From NCBI GenBank assembly GCA_049324835.1, contig JBMOMT010000043.1, positions 226,758 to 290,757 of the forward strand: a DNA stretch of 64,000 nucleotides. Reading direction: 5' to 3'. Source of the stretch: JBMOMT01 sp049324835 (GTDB lineage: Bacteria > Chloroflexota > Anaerolineae > CAYNKW01). The stretch's first letter is position 1. Each line of letters begins with the position of its first letter. A program made the position numbers and the translations under genes. Below are positions 36,393-45,424 of this stretch, in pieces. A model generated the notes under the pieces. That model ran no database searches, was not told where the DNA came from, and saw only the letters and a program-made list of their open reading frames with translations.

Positions 36393-38393
36393 TTACCGAT
36401 TCACCTGCACCTCGGTTAGAACCAGGGCATCTGAACCGCCATCTGGCGGGTACGAGATGGGCAAACGTGGCAGGTCGCCCTGATTCAGATACAAACCTAC
36501 GGTCAGTGCAAAAACACCCGTTGGCACATCGGCCGGCAGAACGAGATGATGTGTGTTACGGATCACCGCGCCGGGCTGCCAGAGAGAAGTCGGGTAAGCA
36601 TCGTCGCCCGTCAGCATGTCGTGCTGGGCGTAGACCAGACCATCGGGGCCGATCAACTGTGCAAAGGTGGTATAATTGGTGTTTACCGCGCCCATCGCCC
36701 GCCAGTAAAGGCTGAGCTGCAAGGTCTGGCCCGGCGCGACAGTATCGGCCGCCAGATCGTAGCCCAGCAGACAAAGTTGCTCGCCAAACTCGATCCTCAC
36801 GGGCGAGTCTGGTCCTGTTTCCGAAAACAGTGTACACTCTGCCGCCGAAAAAAGCAGCAAAGCCACCTGGTGAAACGATTGCGTCACCTCCAACCGCGGG
36901 CAAGATCGCAGCAGCTCGTCCAATACGACCCCGGTAGGATCGGCCAGGCGATCTTGCCACAGCAGCAACCACAACTGCTCGCGCCTGCCGGTGATGTGGG
37001 CCAGTTGGCCCACCGCGCGAAAATCCAATGGCTGCCGGGTAGAAGGCAAAAGGCCCGGCGGTAATGGGTACACCGGCAAGTCACGGTCGAAATAGTAAAC
37101 AAAGGCAGGATAACTGTGCCCGCCCAGCAGCACGATCGTATCTCCGGGCCCGGCATGGCGCGAGATATAACGCGTCGCGGCGCGAAAATCCGGGCGGGCC
37201 AGCAACGGATCGGCATATTGCGCCCGCAGCGCGAGGGCCGTCGTCGAAATGATCAGGCCGCTCGCAAGCAGCCAGCCCAACGCCGCCGGCCATCGGGCAA
37301 ACACTTCTCGCCGGGCAATCCACGACGCCAGGCCGTTCCAGCCCGCGCCGGCCAGCAGTAATAAGGCCGGCAAGGCTATCAACAGGTAACGCGGCGCGAA
37401 CTTGGGGCGGTCGTGAGAGAGGGCAAAAATAGCCATCACCGGCACCAACAACCACAGGATCAGCCATAACGTCCGCTCTGCCCGATCCGGTCCGGCCGGC
37501 GTCGGAGCGGGGCCGCTCCGGGCCACCACTCCCACACCCAACAGCCCCAGGCCTATCAGGGCCAGCGTTCCGGCCTGCGCCAGCGGCGTTGTCGGAATTC
37601 GATCGCCCACCGCAAAGGCCAGGGCCGTCTCGCGCAAAATCTGTCCCAGGCCTAACGCGCCGTGCCAATAGGTGGCATTGGTGGCAAGCTGCTCGGTCAC
37701 GAAACGGCCCCACGGCAGAAAAAGAACGAGGATCGCCATTTGCGCCGCCACCCAACGCGCCAGAGAGACACGCATCGCCGGCCAGCCCTGGTCCACCAGC
37801 CGCCTTAGCCACCAGAAGCCAAACGCCAGATTGACAAACAGCAACACAAACGCGGTGTAAAAGTGGGCATAGAGAGCCCCCACGCCCAGCAGAACGTAAA
37901 CCCACCACACGATGCCGCCGTTTTTGCGGCGGCTCACAACGCCCAGCAACGACAAAACCAGCCCCAGGCTTAGCGCCAGCGACAGACTGTACATGCGCGC
38001 TTCCTGGGAATACCACACGTGTAATGGGGAAATGGCCAGCAACCCTGCGGCCGACAGGCCAGCCGAACGGCCCACCAGTCGAGCGCCAAGCCGGTACAGC
38101 AGAACCACCGCCAACACGCCCCACCACAGTGAAAGGTAACGCACGGCGAACTCGCTCCGTCCTGCCGATACCATCCAGAGATGCAAAAGCAGCGTGTGAA
38201 GAGGGGGATGATCGCTGTTGGAAACGCCCACCAGCATCTCCGGCAAGGGCTGGCTGGCATAATGGACGCTCAACGCCTCGTCGTACCACAGACTCTGGTA
38301 AGGCAAACGATACATCCGCAGGCCAAAAGCCAGCAGCAACACAGCCAGCAACAACACCTGACGTTTGTGGGCAGCATCAAAAAGAGGATTCAT
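36393..38393 (-). CDS. GT39-type membrane glycosyltransferase (ArnT/PMT-like)
   Basis: 666 residues with about a dozen membrane helices in the first 450. The first outer loop has the catalytic WYDEALSVHYASQ region (DE) and SDHPPLHTLL, as in dolichyl-phosphate-mannose or polyprenyl-phosphate sugar transferases. A soluble beta-rich C-terminal domain of about 150 residues follows. It would transfer a sugar from a lipid carrier to a protein or lipid outside the membrane. ATG 38393 overlaps the PAP2 stop (ATGA), so the two are translationally coupled. Confidence 0.87.
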   Translation of the reverse strand: MNPLFDAAHKRQVLLLAVLLLAFGLRMYRLPYQSLWYDEALSVHYASQPLPEMLVGVSNSDHPPLHTLLLHLWMVSAGRSEFAVRYLSLWWGVLAVVLLYRLGARLVGRSAGLSAAGLLAISPLHVWYSQEARMYSLSLALSLGLVLSLLGVVSRRKNGGIVWWVYVLLGVGALYAHFYTAFVLLFVNLAFGFWWLRRLVDQGWPAMRVSLARWVAAQMAILVLFLPWGRFVTEQLATNATYWHGALGLGQILRETALAFAVGDRIPTTPLAQAGTLALIGLGLLGVGVVARSGPAPTPAGPDRAERTLWLILWLLVPVMAIFALSHDRPKFAPRYLLIALPALLLLAGAGWNGLASWIARREVFARWPAALGWLLASGLIISTTALALRAQYADPLLARPDFRAATRYISRHAGPGDTIVLLGGHSYPAFVYYFDRDLPVYPLPPGLLPSTRQPLDFRAVGQLAHITGRREQLWLLLWQDRLADPTGVVLDELLRSCPRLEVTQSFHQVALLLFSAAECTLFSETGPDSPVRIEFGEQLCLLGYDLAADTVAPGQTLQLSLYWRAMGAVNTNYTTFAQLIGPDGLVYAQHDMLTGDDAYPTSLWQPGAVIRNTHHLVLPADVPTGVFALTVGLYLNQGDLPRLPISYPPDGGSDALVLTEVQVNR

Positions 38394-38962
38394 CTCACGA
38401 ACAATCGCTCCCCCAACTCGATCAGCCGGTCGTAGAGCCGATCCAACGATGGCGTCTGTCGCACGATGAGCATGGCTGCCAGCCCCCCCAATCCTGCCCC
38501 GACGATAATGTCCAACGGGTAATGCACACCGCAGTAAACACGCGCCAGCGACCACAGCGCCGCCAGAGTCAGTAACGCCGCGCCAGGCCGCCGGTGGGTC
38601 AACCACACCGCCACAGCCAGGGAAAACCCCACCGCCGCCGGATTGCTGGGCAGAGAGGAATCTGAAGGGTGATAGAACAGCAAGTTGACCTCTTGCACGG
38701 CAAAGGGCCGTGGCCGATAGTACATCAGGTTACACAGTTTGACCAGCACGTTGGCCAGCAGTAACGAGAAACCTGCCTGCAAAGCGATCCTCTGTTTCGG
38801 TTTGCGATCCGTGGGGGTGTTGCCCGCCAGCGACAGGCCGGCAACCGTCAGCACCATGATGGTTGGCAGTAAATAATCGCTGACCAACAGGCGCATCACA
38901 CCATCGACGACAGGCGTATGTCCTGCGAAACCGTTGATCAGACGGAACAGCCAGAGGTCCAT
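38390..38962 (-). CDS. PAP2-superfamily membrane protein with altered active site
   Basis: 190 residues, about five helices. Motif 1 is present (KLCNLMYYRPRP) and motif 3 is present (ARVYCGVHYPLD), but motif 2 reads LPSNPAA instead of PSGH/PSDH, so its His is missing. In the family that His is part of the catalytic set, so phosphatase activity is doubtful. Undecaprenyl-pyrophosphate phosphatase is the closest guess. A TTG at 38974, two bases after the upstream stop, is an alternative start. Confidence 0.8.
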   Translation of the reverse strand: MDLWLFRLINGFAGHTPVVDGVMRLLVSDYLLPTIMVLTVAGLSLAGNTPTDRKPKQRIALQAGFSLLLANVLVKLCNLMYYRPRPFAVQEVNLLFYHPSDSSLPSNPAAVGFSLAVAVWLTHRRPGAALLTLAALWSLARVYCGVHYPLDIIVGAGLGGLAAMLIVRQTPSLDRLYDRLIELGERLFVR

Positions 38963-38975
38963 GCTCGCTCTCAAC

Positions 38976-39317
38976 TCATCTGTGTGCGCTGCTACCCAAA
39001 CGACACATCAACAGCGCCATCAGAAAAGCGCCCCAAAAGAGCAGGCCGATCTCCAGACCTGCCGGGCCAGGGCGTAACAGTTCTGGCGTCGAGACGACAA
39101 ACCAAACAAAAGCGCCGCCCAAAATGCCCTGCCCTGCAGCGCGACCGTACCAGGAAGGCCAGTGGGCGGGAATCAGCGACAGACGTTTCAATTCATAACC
39201 CGCCGCCGCGATCTGGATCACACCCAGCGAACCGAGAAACACCAGCAGAAAATAGTGCAGGGCCAGTCGTGGCGCGACAAAGTGGAGCACAGCCTCCTCA
39301 CAAAAGCAGCCGCCCAA
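38976..39317 (-). CDS. Small membrane protein (three helices), unknown
   Basis: About 105-113 residues with three hydrophobic segments and a charged ending. I recognise no family. Start is uncertain: TTG 39317 and GTG 39290 both have AGGAG-type sequences, at unusually short spacing. It precedes the PAP2 and GT39 genes in what looks like a three-gene operon, so it may assist polyprenyl-linked sugar transfer. Confidence 0.6.
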   Translation of the reverse strand: MGGCFCEEAVLHFVAPRLALHYFLLVFLGSLGVIQIAAAGYELKRLSLIPAHWPSWYGRAAGQGILGGAFVWFVVSTPELLRPGPAGLEIGLLFWGAFLMALLMCRLGSSAHR

Positions 39318-39406
39318 CCTCTCCTCACGGGGGAATGGGCGGCTGCAAACACACGTGTTATTTGTGAAGCAAAGCCATCGGCCTGAAAAAGCCAGGCGCT
39401 GTCGAT

Positions 39407-40756
39407 CTAGTTCTGCCAGAGTTTGAGGTAGGCCGGAATGTCTACCGACTCGCGCGGACCGACCAGGATCTCCCAGCCGGGCATCTCTTCTTCCAGCTCG
39501 CCCGAGATGACTGCCACGTAGCCGGGGATGACGATCTTGCGGTGGCTGACTTTGTCTTCCACCTCGAACTGTTTGCTCGCTTTGGCGATCCGTTCGGCGT
39601 CGAAATTACCCGCCGCCCAGGCAGTGAGCACGCTCATACCCTCTGAATCGGTGATGAGCAGCCAGCTCGGAACACCGCTACCGTCCAGCTCGCCGGCCAC
39701 GCTAAAGTAGGTCAGCGAGAAATTGGTGGTGACCAGCAACGGCGAATTGGGGCCTGGCTCACCGATCTCGTAAATGCCGGGGCTCACCTGGATGGGCTTT
39801 TGTGGATCGGTATAGATGTTGAGCCGCAGCGTGAGCAAGATATAAACCACTGCCGGATCAAAATGATCCAACACGATAAACCCGCCATACTTGGACACAT
39901 GCTGGGCCGCAACGATGGCCTCTTCCTCAGGCGACGCCGCCCCTTCGCCTGGGAAGGCGATCAGCGGATAACCCAACGGCCGAAAGTTCTTGGTCAGGGC
40001 CAATCGACGGATCTGAGTAAAGAGGGCCAAAGAGCCAGCCATTCCTCGCGCGCCAGGATCGAGCACGATATCTTCGACACCAGCGTTTTTGACGTTTTCG
40101 GCCAGGTTTGCCAGTGGCTCGAGGCCATCGGATTCGCAAACGGCGAGCGACGCACCTGCCGCCTTGGCCGCTGCCGCCATGGCCTGCCAATTGTCTCTGG
40201 TAGCCGCATACAGCATCGGTTTGGCGCCAGCGGCCTTCAGCCCGGCCTCTGCAGCAGCAGGGTCAGCCGTCATGACGATAAAAGGCTTGCCGTTGGCGTT
40301 ATCTCTGGCAGCATTGATAGCCGCCACGAACGTGTCCACCTTGCCAGAGGTATTCTCCACGGCGACGCCACTCAAGCTCAGCGTCATGCCCACCCGCTCG
40401 ACGTGGTAGCTCGTGGCAGCAGCCACGGCGGCACCAATCTCTGCCGCCGATTGGGTATCTCGAACGCGCAAAAAGATGCCTGCCGGGTTGTAAAAAGTTT
40501 TGTTGTGGCGAAACATCTCGGTCTCGTTACCCACTTTGACTTCTCGATCGCCGCTGCCCAGGGTGACCAGGCGCATAGGCGGGGCAGACGAAGCCGCCAG
40601 AGCCGCCTTGGATTCCTCCGATACGTGCGGGCAGGCCGATAATTCTGCCTGCTTGGCCGCCAGCTTCATGGCAAAAGCCAGACAGGTTGGAAAACCACAA
40701 TCTTTGCAGTTGGTTTTGGGCAATAACTTGTAAACTTCTAGACCACTCATTCCCAT
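39407..40756 (-). CDS. acsC: Corrinoid/iron-sulfur protein, large subunit
   Basis: 449 residues. AcsC carries a low-potential 4Fe-4S cluster and, with AcsD, the corrinoid that shuttles methyl groups from AcsE to AcsB. The N-terminal cluster motif is Cys17, Cys20, Cys25 and Cys42 (CKDCGFPTC...ACP). A TIM-barrel domain follows and the C-terminal part (about 330-449) is the corrinoid-binding domain. ATG 40756 has AAGGAGAT nine bases upstream. It is the last acs gene of this operon. Confidence 0.95.
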   Translation of the reverse strand: MGMSGLEVYKLLPKTNCKDCGFPTCLAFAMKLAAKQAELSACPHVSEESKAALAASSAPPMRLVTLGSGDREVKVGNETEMFRHNKTFYNPAGIFLRVRDTQSAAEIGAAVAAATSYHVERVGMTLSLSGVAVENTSGKVDTFVAAINAARDNANGKPFIVMTADPAAAEAGLKAAGAKPMLYAATRDNWQAMAAAAKAAGASLAVCESDGLEPLANLAENVKNAGVEDIVLDPGARGMAGSLALFTQIRRLALTKNFRPLGYPLIAFPGEGAASPEEEAIVAAQHVSKYGGFIVLDHFDPAVVYILLTLRLNIYTDPQKPIQVSPGIYEIGEPGPNSPLLVTTNFSLTYFSVAGELDGSGVPSWLLITDSEGMSVLTAWAAGNFDAERIAKASKQFEVEDKVSHRKIVIPGYVAVISGELEEEMPGWEILVGPRESVDIPAYLKLWQN

Positions 40757-40772
40757 GGCTCTTATCTCCTTG

Positions 40773-40982
40773 TCATGAGCGAAAGCTGGTCGCGAGGAGG
40801 AAAGCACCGGCGACAAAGTAAACCAGAGAGCCGATCTTGCGCCGTTGGATGATTTTTCGCCGGCCAGCCTCGTCGAGTCCTGGAGCGGGCTTGCCCCACA
40901 CCAGATTGGGTCGGTAGACTGCCAGCAGACTCACCGCCAACAACACCACCGCCCCGACGAGCGTCCAATAGTTGACTTCCAC
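40773..40982 (-). CDS. Small two-helix membrane protein inside the acs operon
   Basis: 69 residues with hydrophobic segments at about 7-22 and 51-65, a basic linker (GRRKIIQRRK) between them, and nothing recognised as a domain. GTG 40982 is eight bases after GGAG. It sits 23 bases after acsD and 16 before acsC, so it is almost certainly cotranscribed. It might anchor the soluble corrinoid protein complex to the membrane, but this is only a guess from position. Confidence 0.68.
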   Translation of the reverse strand: MEVNYWTLVGAVVLLAVSLLAVYRPNLVWGKPAPGLDEAGRRKIIQRRKIGSLVYFVAGAFLLATSFRS

Positions 40983-41005
40983 CTCGCAAGCTCCATCCCT
41001 TGGCG

Positions 41006-41974
41006 TTAATGATCCATCAACTTTTTGATCGCTGCACGCACCCGCTGTACACTCTCCGGGTGACGCAGGGAGACAATGTTCGCACCGGCATGCAACAGCG
41101 TGGTGGCGGTGAGCGTCTCCCAGGTGATGGCCCGTTTCTCCAGATCGCCCCATTCTGCAGGCACACCCTCACCCACCTTGGACTCTTTTTGCCGCCACGA
41201 CTCCAACCCTGCCAGGCAAAACATGGGTTGCTGGGTCATGCCGTCGCCCTGAAGGGCGGCCAGGCGCAGGCGTTCCATCACAGAGTAGGTATATTCCAGG
41301 CCATAACCCAAGGCGCCGGTGGTGGGGTCCATCAAAATACGATCCAGCGGGATAGACATATCCTTCAGAAGAATGTTGATCTGCTTGGCAATATTGACGT
41401 CAATGGGCGAACTCGCCACCACCAACTGCTGGTGGGCCAAAGCGGCGGCAGCAATGGTGCGATAGTTCTTGTCTTCGCACATACCCAACGCCACGCGCTC
41501 ACCAGAGGCAGCTTCGGCGGCGGCCACCAGTAACTCGTTGTCCAATTCGGCCTGGCCTGGCCCTAAAATGATGAGCGGCAAACCGGTGGCGGCCAACACA
41601 GCTTTGATCGTCCTGGTCACCTGGCCTGGGGTGGTCCGACCGCCCTCTTGATTCTCGCCGCGCAGTTTCAGAACCAGGAGATCGGCCCCGATTTCTTCGG
41701 CCTTTTTGGCCCAGGCAGCAGGGTCTCGGGCAATATCTCCCCAGGTCTTCAGGAGGACGGATGACCAATCGGCCGGGTATCCATCATGGATTTCGACGGC
41801 AATGACGGGCGGGTTGGGAAACGCGCCCTCAAAGTGCAGAAAAGGCAGCGCCGTCTCACCGCCCACAGTCACCGTGCGCGAACGGCTTCCGCCATTGGCA
41901 GCCGTTGCACCAAGCGTGACCTCTCGCACTTTGCCTGTCCACTTTTCTGTGGGAGTTGTAACTGTAACTGGCAT
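41006..41974 (-). CDS. acsD: Corrinoid/iron-sulfur protein, small subunit
   Basis: 322 residues, usual for AcsD. It has the TIM-barrel pattern of the family, with FHFEG-like LHFEGAFPNPP and AVEIHD near residues 46-62. Further conserved blocks are GMCEDKNYRTIAAAAL, SPIDVNIAKQINILL and DPTTGALGYGLEYTYSVMERLRL. With AcsC it holds the corrinoid between the two subunits. ATG 41974 has a GGAGA ribosome site. It follows two CBS-domain genes and precedes the small membrane gene. Confidence 0.95.
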   Translation of the reverse strand: MPVTVTTPTEKWTGKVREVTLGATAANGGSRSRTVTVGGETALPFLHFEGAFPNPPVIAVEIHDGYPADWSSVLLKTWGDIARDPAAWAKKAEEIGADLLVLKLRGENQEGGRTTPGQVTRTIKAVLAATGLPLIILGPGQAELDNELLVAAAEAASGERVALGMCEDKNYRTIAAAALAHQQLVVASSPIDVNIAKQINILLKDMSIPLDRILMDPTTGALGYGLEYTYSVMERLRLAALQGDGMTQQPMFCLAGLESWRQKESKVGEGVPAEWGDLEKRAITWETLTATTLLHAGANIVSLRHPESVQRVRAAIKKLMDH

Positions 41975-42037
41975 TAGCTGTCTCCTTATTACTCCTTCTC
42001 TGTCTGCCCTAAATCAATCGTCATTGAATGATGACGG

Positions 42038-42430
42038 TTACTCCAGCCCTGCGATATCACGCACGACATCGCTGAGAGAAAGCACGGCCACTGGAACCTG
42101 TGGCGCGGGCGGCTCATGCAAAATGACCAGCCGATCCACACCCCGATCTTGCATGATCATCACCGCCGCCGAGACAGGGATATCGGGCACGATGGTTTCC
42201 ACGTTTTCGCTCATGACCGACTCCACCCTCAGGGCGTCGACATCTTTTTCGTAGACTCTGGCCAGATCGGAGCGGCTCACGATGCCCTCCAACTGGCCAG
42301 ACCTGGCATCGACCACCACCAGGGCGCTGAGGCCATGCTCTGTCAACCGCCGGGCAGCCTCACGCACAGACGTATCTGGCGTGCACGTCACTACCCCCCG
42401 ACTCATCACATCTCTGACAAATTTGGGCAT
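42038..42430 (-). CDS. CBS-domain pair protein (second of two)
   Basis: 130 residues made of two CBS motifs (about 8-63 and 74-127), the tandem that binds adenosyl nucleotides. Stand-alone CBS pairs usually sense energy charge and regulate a partner. ATG 42430 has GAGGAGGAG just upstream. It differs clearly from the CBS gene before it, so this is not a recent duplication. The position between acsB and acsD implies regulation of, or by, acetyl-CoA synthesis. Confidence 0.85.
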   Translation of the reverse strand: MPKFVRDVMSRGVVTCTPDTSVREAARRLTEHGLSALVVVDARSGQLEGIVSRSDLARVYEKDVDALRVESVMSENVETIVPDIPVSAAVMIMQDRGVDRLVILHEPPAPQVPVAVLSLSDVVRDIAGLE

Positions 42431-42462
42431 GGTCTCCTCCTCTAACGATACGAGCGAGCCGC

Positions 42463-42879
42463 CTATCCCATGTACCACATCCATTTGGCGCCGCGCATAT
42501 CCTTGACGATGTCAGTTGTCGAAACAATACCGACCGGTTTCTGTTTGCCATCGGCCATCGTCTCGGCAACCAGCAACCGGTGCACGTCTCTTTCCAACAT
42601 GAGTTGGACGGCATCGACCACCGACGCCCAAGGTGAAATGGCGAGCACCCCTGGCGTCATGACCTCAGAAGCAGTGTGTTCCATGAGATTCTGCCCGTAC
42701 AGGCCGATGATGTCAAAATGGGAGATGACACCCTGAACCTCACCATCCTCACCCATGACCACGATCGCATGCACGTCTGTATCGGCAACGATACGGACAA
42801 CCTCTTGCATGGGTGTATCGGGTTTACAGGCAATCACACCCTCGTGCATGACGTCGCTTACGGTTTTGCTGCCGGGCAT
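42463..42879 (-). CDS. CBS-domain pair protein (first of two)
   Basis: 138 residues with two CBS motifs (about 8-62 and 72-133); the conserved VSDVM start and GIVSTTDIVKDM end are visible. Gap to acsB is 85 bases and to the next CBS gene 32 bases. Same proposed role as its neighbour: a nucleotide sensor tied to the acetyl-CoA synthase cluster. Confidence 0.85.
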   Translation of the reverse strand: MPGSKTVSDVMHEGVIACKPDTPMQEVVRIVADTDVHAIVVMGEDGEVQGVISHFDIIGLYGQNLMEHTASEVMTPGVLAISPWASVVDAVQLMLERDVHRLLVAETMADGKQKPVGIVSTTDIVKDMRGAKWMWYMG

Positions 42880-42964
42880 TGGTCGCTCTCGGTTCCTCAG
42901 GCTTTACAGTGCAGGCGGCAAGCGGCCAACTCTACAGCCACTTGCCGCCTCAATACCATCAACG

Positions 42965-45199
42965 TTAGATTAACGGATCCAGCGTGAGCGCCGGATGTCC
43001 TTTTTCCTCGAGGTAAACCAGCACCTCTTCTTCGGTTGTAGCCACTCGCTCGTCGGCAATCTTGGTGATCAGGTCCGGATCGCCTTCACGAATGGCGGCC
43101 TCTTTTAACTCTTCGGCCATGGTCTCTTTGAGAAAACTGGACATCCAAACGATGCGCTTGAGGCCGCCATCGGCGCGGATGAACTTTTTACTGACGATAA
43201 AGTATTTGCCAATACCCAGCACGCCGGGCGTTTGTAAGCCACCGCCGGCCATACCGGCCAGGGTAGAAAAGGTCATGCCCGCCGGGGTCATGCTGGGGTC
43301 CTCGCGGCTGACGACCATAAAGCCGTTGCACAACGGCAAGATCATCATGATGCACTCGAAACAGCCGCACGAGGTCATGGGAAACTCCATGATGGAGTAC
43401 ATGGTCACGTTTTCCACCGAACCGTGAGAGGCCTGCCGCACGAACCCGTTGACGTTGTCAAAGATGCCGGTCCAGGCATCGACGGCATTACCCTTTGAGA
43501 TCGGCTGGTTGGGGCCGGTGGGGTTGATCTGAAAGCTGGCCTTGCAGTCCAGCCAGTTGTAGGCCCCGCACAGGCCCAGCCGCTCCGGGCTGACCACGCA
43601 GACGTGATCCGGCGCAAACGACTGACACAGCGTGCAGGAATAAAACTCGTCCACCGATTCGTCGGTCATCTCGGCCAGACGTTGGTTACGAAAGTTGTAA
43701 GCCTCACGCGCCTTTTCCAGCCATTCGGCGTGCAGCGCCGGGTCGGTGATGATCTTGACCTGCACCTTATCCAGGATAGCGCCAAAATCGCCGTGCATGC
43801 GGGCGTAGAGAATCTCACCAAAGTGTTCCAGGCGAAATCCCTTATCCACCGCCGTCTTGGAAATGCGGATCCAGGCAATATCACGCTGGCCAATGTGTTG
43901 CACTCCTGAAGCGCCATTGACAAAGTAGTGGATCTGCCGCTCCAGGACCGGCTCAAAGTCCAACTGCATCTGTCGCCCGGCAACCTCGACAAGGATGCCC
44001 ATGTCCATCGAACCACCCTCGGGCAACTCGTCAAAGTTAGGCCCGATGACCTGAATCTTGTGGTCTTCGACCTGGTCCATGTCGACCATACGCAGATACT
44101 CGAAGCAGCGCGAGTCTTTGCCGCCAAACTCCACCCGCATGTCGGCCCGGCGGACACGCTCGCCCTCAAAGGCCGAGCCATAGGCCACAGGAATGGGCAC
44201 ATCGGTGATTTTGATCTTGACGCCGCGCACTTCGATGCATTTTTGCGCCAGCCGTTCCGCTTTTTCCATGTCGTCCTTGCCGGGGATGTCATCCCACGGC
44301 ATGGCATACACGGCCTCGTAAGAGGTGATGCCGCTGGCATGGATATTGGGCACGCGCGTATCACCCAATGCCGGGAAGCCATAGTTGATGGCCCCGGCAG
44401 CTGTGGCGTACTTGACATCGTCGATGTGGCCCAGGGCCAGAGCAAAAGCAAACGTACGCGCCTGGCTGTACTCCAGAATCTCTTTGATCATGCCACCCTT
44501 GAGGCCGCCAAAGGTCAGCGCGGCACGGGTGGCAAAACCCAGGGCATAGCTGGTCGACTCGGTATCGGAGCCAAAGGGCACGGTATAGGTATCGTAACCC
44601 AGCTCCACACCGGCCTGCAGGGCCTGTTCCACGATGCCCACCCCGTCCACGTTGCCGGACAGAAAGACCAGGATGCTACGCCGCTGAAACTCGCGGATCA
44701 ACTTTTCTGCTACCTCGGTGCTCTTGGCCCGGCCCAGCAACGCCACAAAGCCCGGCATGCGCCCATCTACCAGTTGAATGCCCCAGGAGCGAAGCTGGAT
44801 GTCGTCGATGGGCCCATTAAAAGTATAATCCTGGCCGTTGAGCATCTTTTTCTCCGGCTGCACCCCTTCGACAAAACCGATGCCCATAAGCAACTCTTCG
44901 GCCATGATGGTCGCCACACCAGCGTCCAATGTGGGACCAAGGTAAGGTGTCCAGAGATTTGCCTGGGGAACGGGATGCAACAATTTTTTGAGGTAGGCAA
45001 TAATCGGCCCCATATCACCCAGTGTGGCCACTTCTATGCCGGTGAAACCAAGAATGATGGGCAGGTAATAGGCCGTGTTGGTGAACTCGACCTTGGTATT
45101 GGCGCCATACCTGGCAACCGCCTCTTGCCACTTTTCCTCGGCCCGACGAACCACCTCGTGAGCGCCGCGTATGGCAGCGCTGGCGATGAACTTGGACAT
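42965..45199 (-). CDS. acsB: CO-methylating acetyl-CoA synthase (ACS)
   Basis: 744 residues, full length. ACS joins CO, a methyl group from the corrinoid protein and CoA. The A-cluster ligands are all present: Cys522, Cys525, Cys534 and Cys544, then Cys611 and Cys613 in CGC. The offset is a constant 16 from the numbering I recall for the Carboxydothermus enzyme. It is the first gene of an operon with its own promoter (45304-45332). The partner CO dehydrogenase gene is not in this window, so CO must come from an enzyme encoded elsewhere. Confidence 0.97.
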   Translation of the reverse strand: MSKFIASAAIRGAHEVVRRAEEKWQEAVARYGANTKVEFTNTAYYLPIILGFTGIEVATLGDMGPIIAYLKKLLHPVPQANLWTPYLGPTLDAGVATIMAEELLMGIGFVEGVQPEKKMLNGQDYTFNGPIDDIQLRSWGIQLVDGRMPGFVALLGRAKSTEVAEKLIREFQRRSILVFLSGNVDGVGIVEQALQAGVELGYDTYTVPFGSDTESTSYALGFATRAALTFGGLKGGMIKEILEYSQARTFAFALALGHIDDVKYATAAGAINYGFPALGDTRVPNIHASGITSYEAVYAMPWDDIPGKDDMEKAERLAQKCIEVRGVKIKITDVPIPVAYGSAFEGERVRRADMRVEFGGKDSRCFEYLRMVDMDQVEDHKIQVIGPNFDELPEGGSMDMGILVEVAGRQMQLDFEPVLERQIHYFVNGASGVQHIGQRDIAWIRISKTAVDKGFRLEHFGEILYARMHGDFGAILDKVQVKIITDPALHAEWLEKAREAYNFRNQRLAEMTDESVDEFYSCTLCQSFAPDHVCVVSPERLGLCGAYNWLDCKASFQINPTGPNQPISKGNAVDAWTGIFDNVNGFVRQASHGSVENVTMYSIMEFPMTSCGCFECIMMILPLCNGFMVVSREDPSMTPAGMTFSTLAGMAGGGLQTPGVLGIGKYFIVSKKFIRADGGLKRIVWMSSFLKETMAEELKEAAIREGDPDLITKIADERVATTEEEVLVYLEEKGHPALTLDPLI

Positions 45200-45303
45200 T
45201 ACGATGCCTCCTTGCTAACTCAACCGAAAGAATTTTATGTCCATGACCCTTCCGCGATGAAGGAAAGACGTGAAAAACAGCCTGACTTGTGGCATTGCCC
45301 ACA

Positions 45304-45332
45304 ATTATACCACAGACTGTCCTGTCTGCAAA
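45304..45332 (-). promoter_or_regulatory. Promoter of the acsB operon
   Basis: Minus-strand TTTGCA (45327-45332), 17-base spacer, perfect TATAAT (45304-45309). The leader of about 95 bases begins with a small hairpin, TTGTGG with CCACAA, and ends in AAGGAGG before ATG 45199. Confidence 0.8.
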
Positions 45333-45424
45333 GCAGGATTTCCATGAGCTTTGAACAAAGACGATATAAATGCAAGAGAGCAGGGACGAGCAGGCAACTC
45401 GCCCCTACTCCCGGTCTTAAAATC

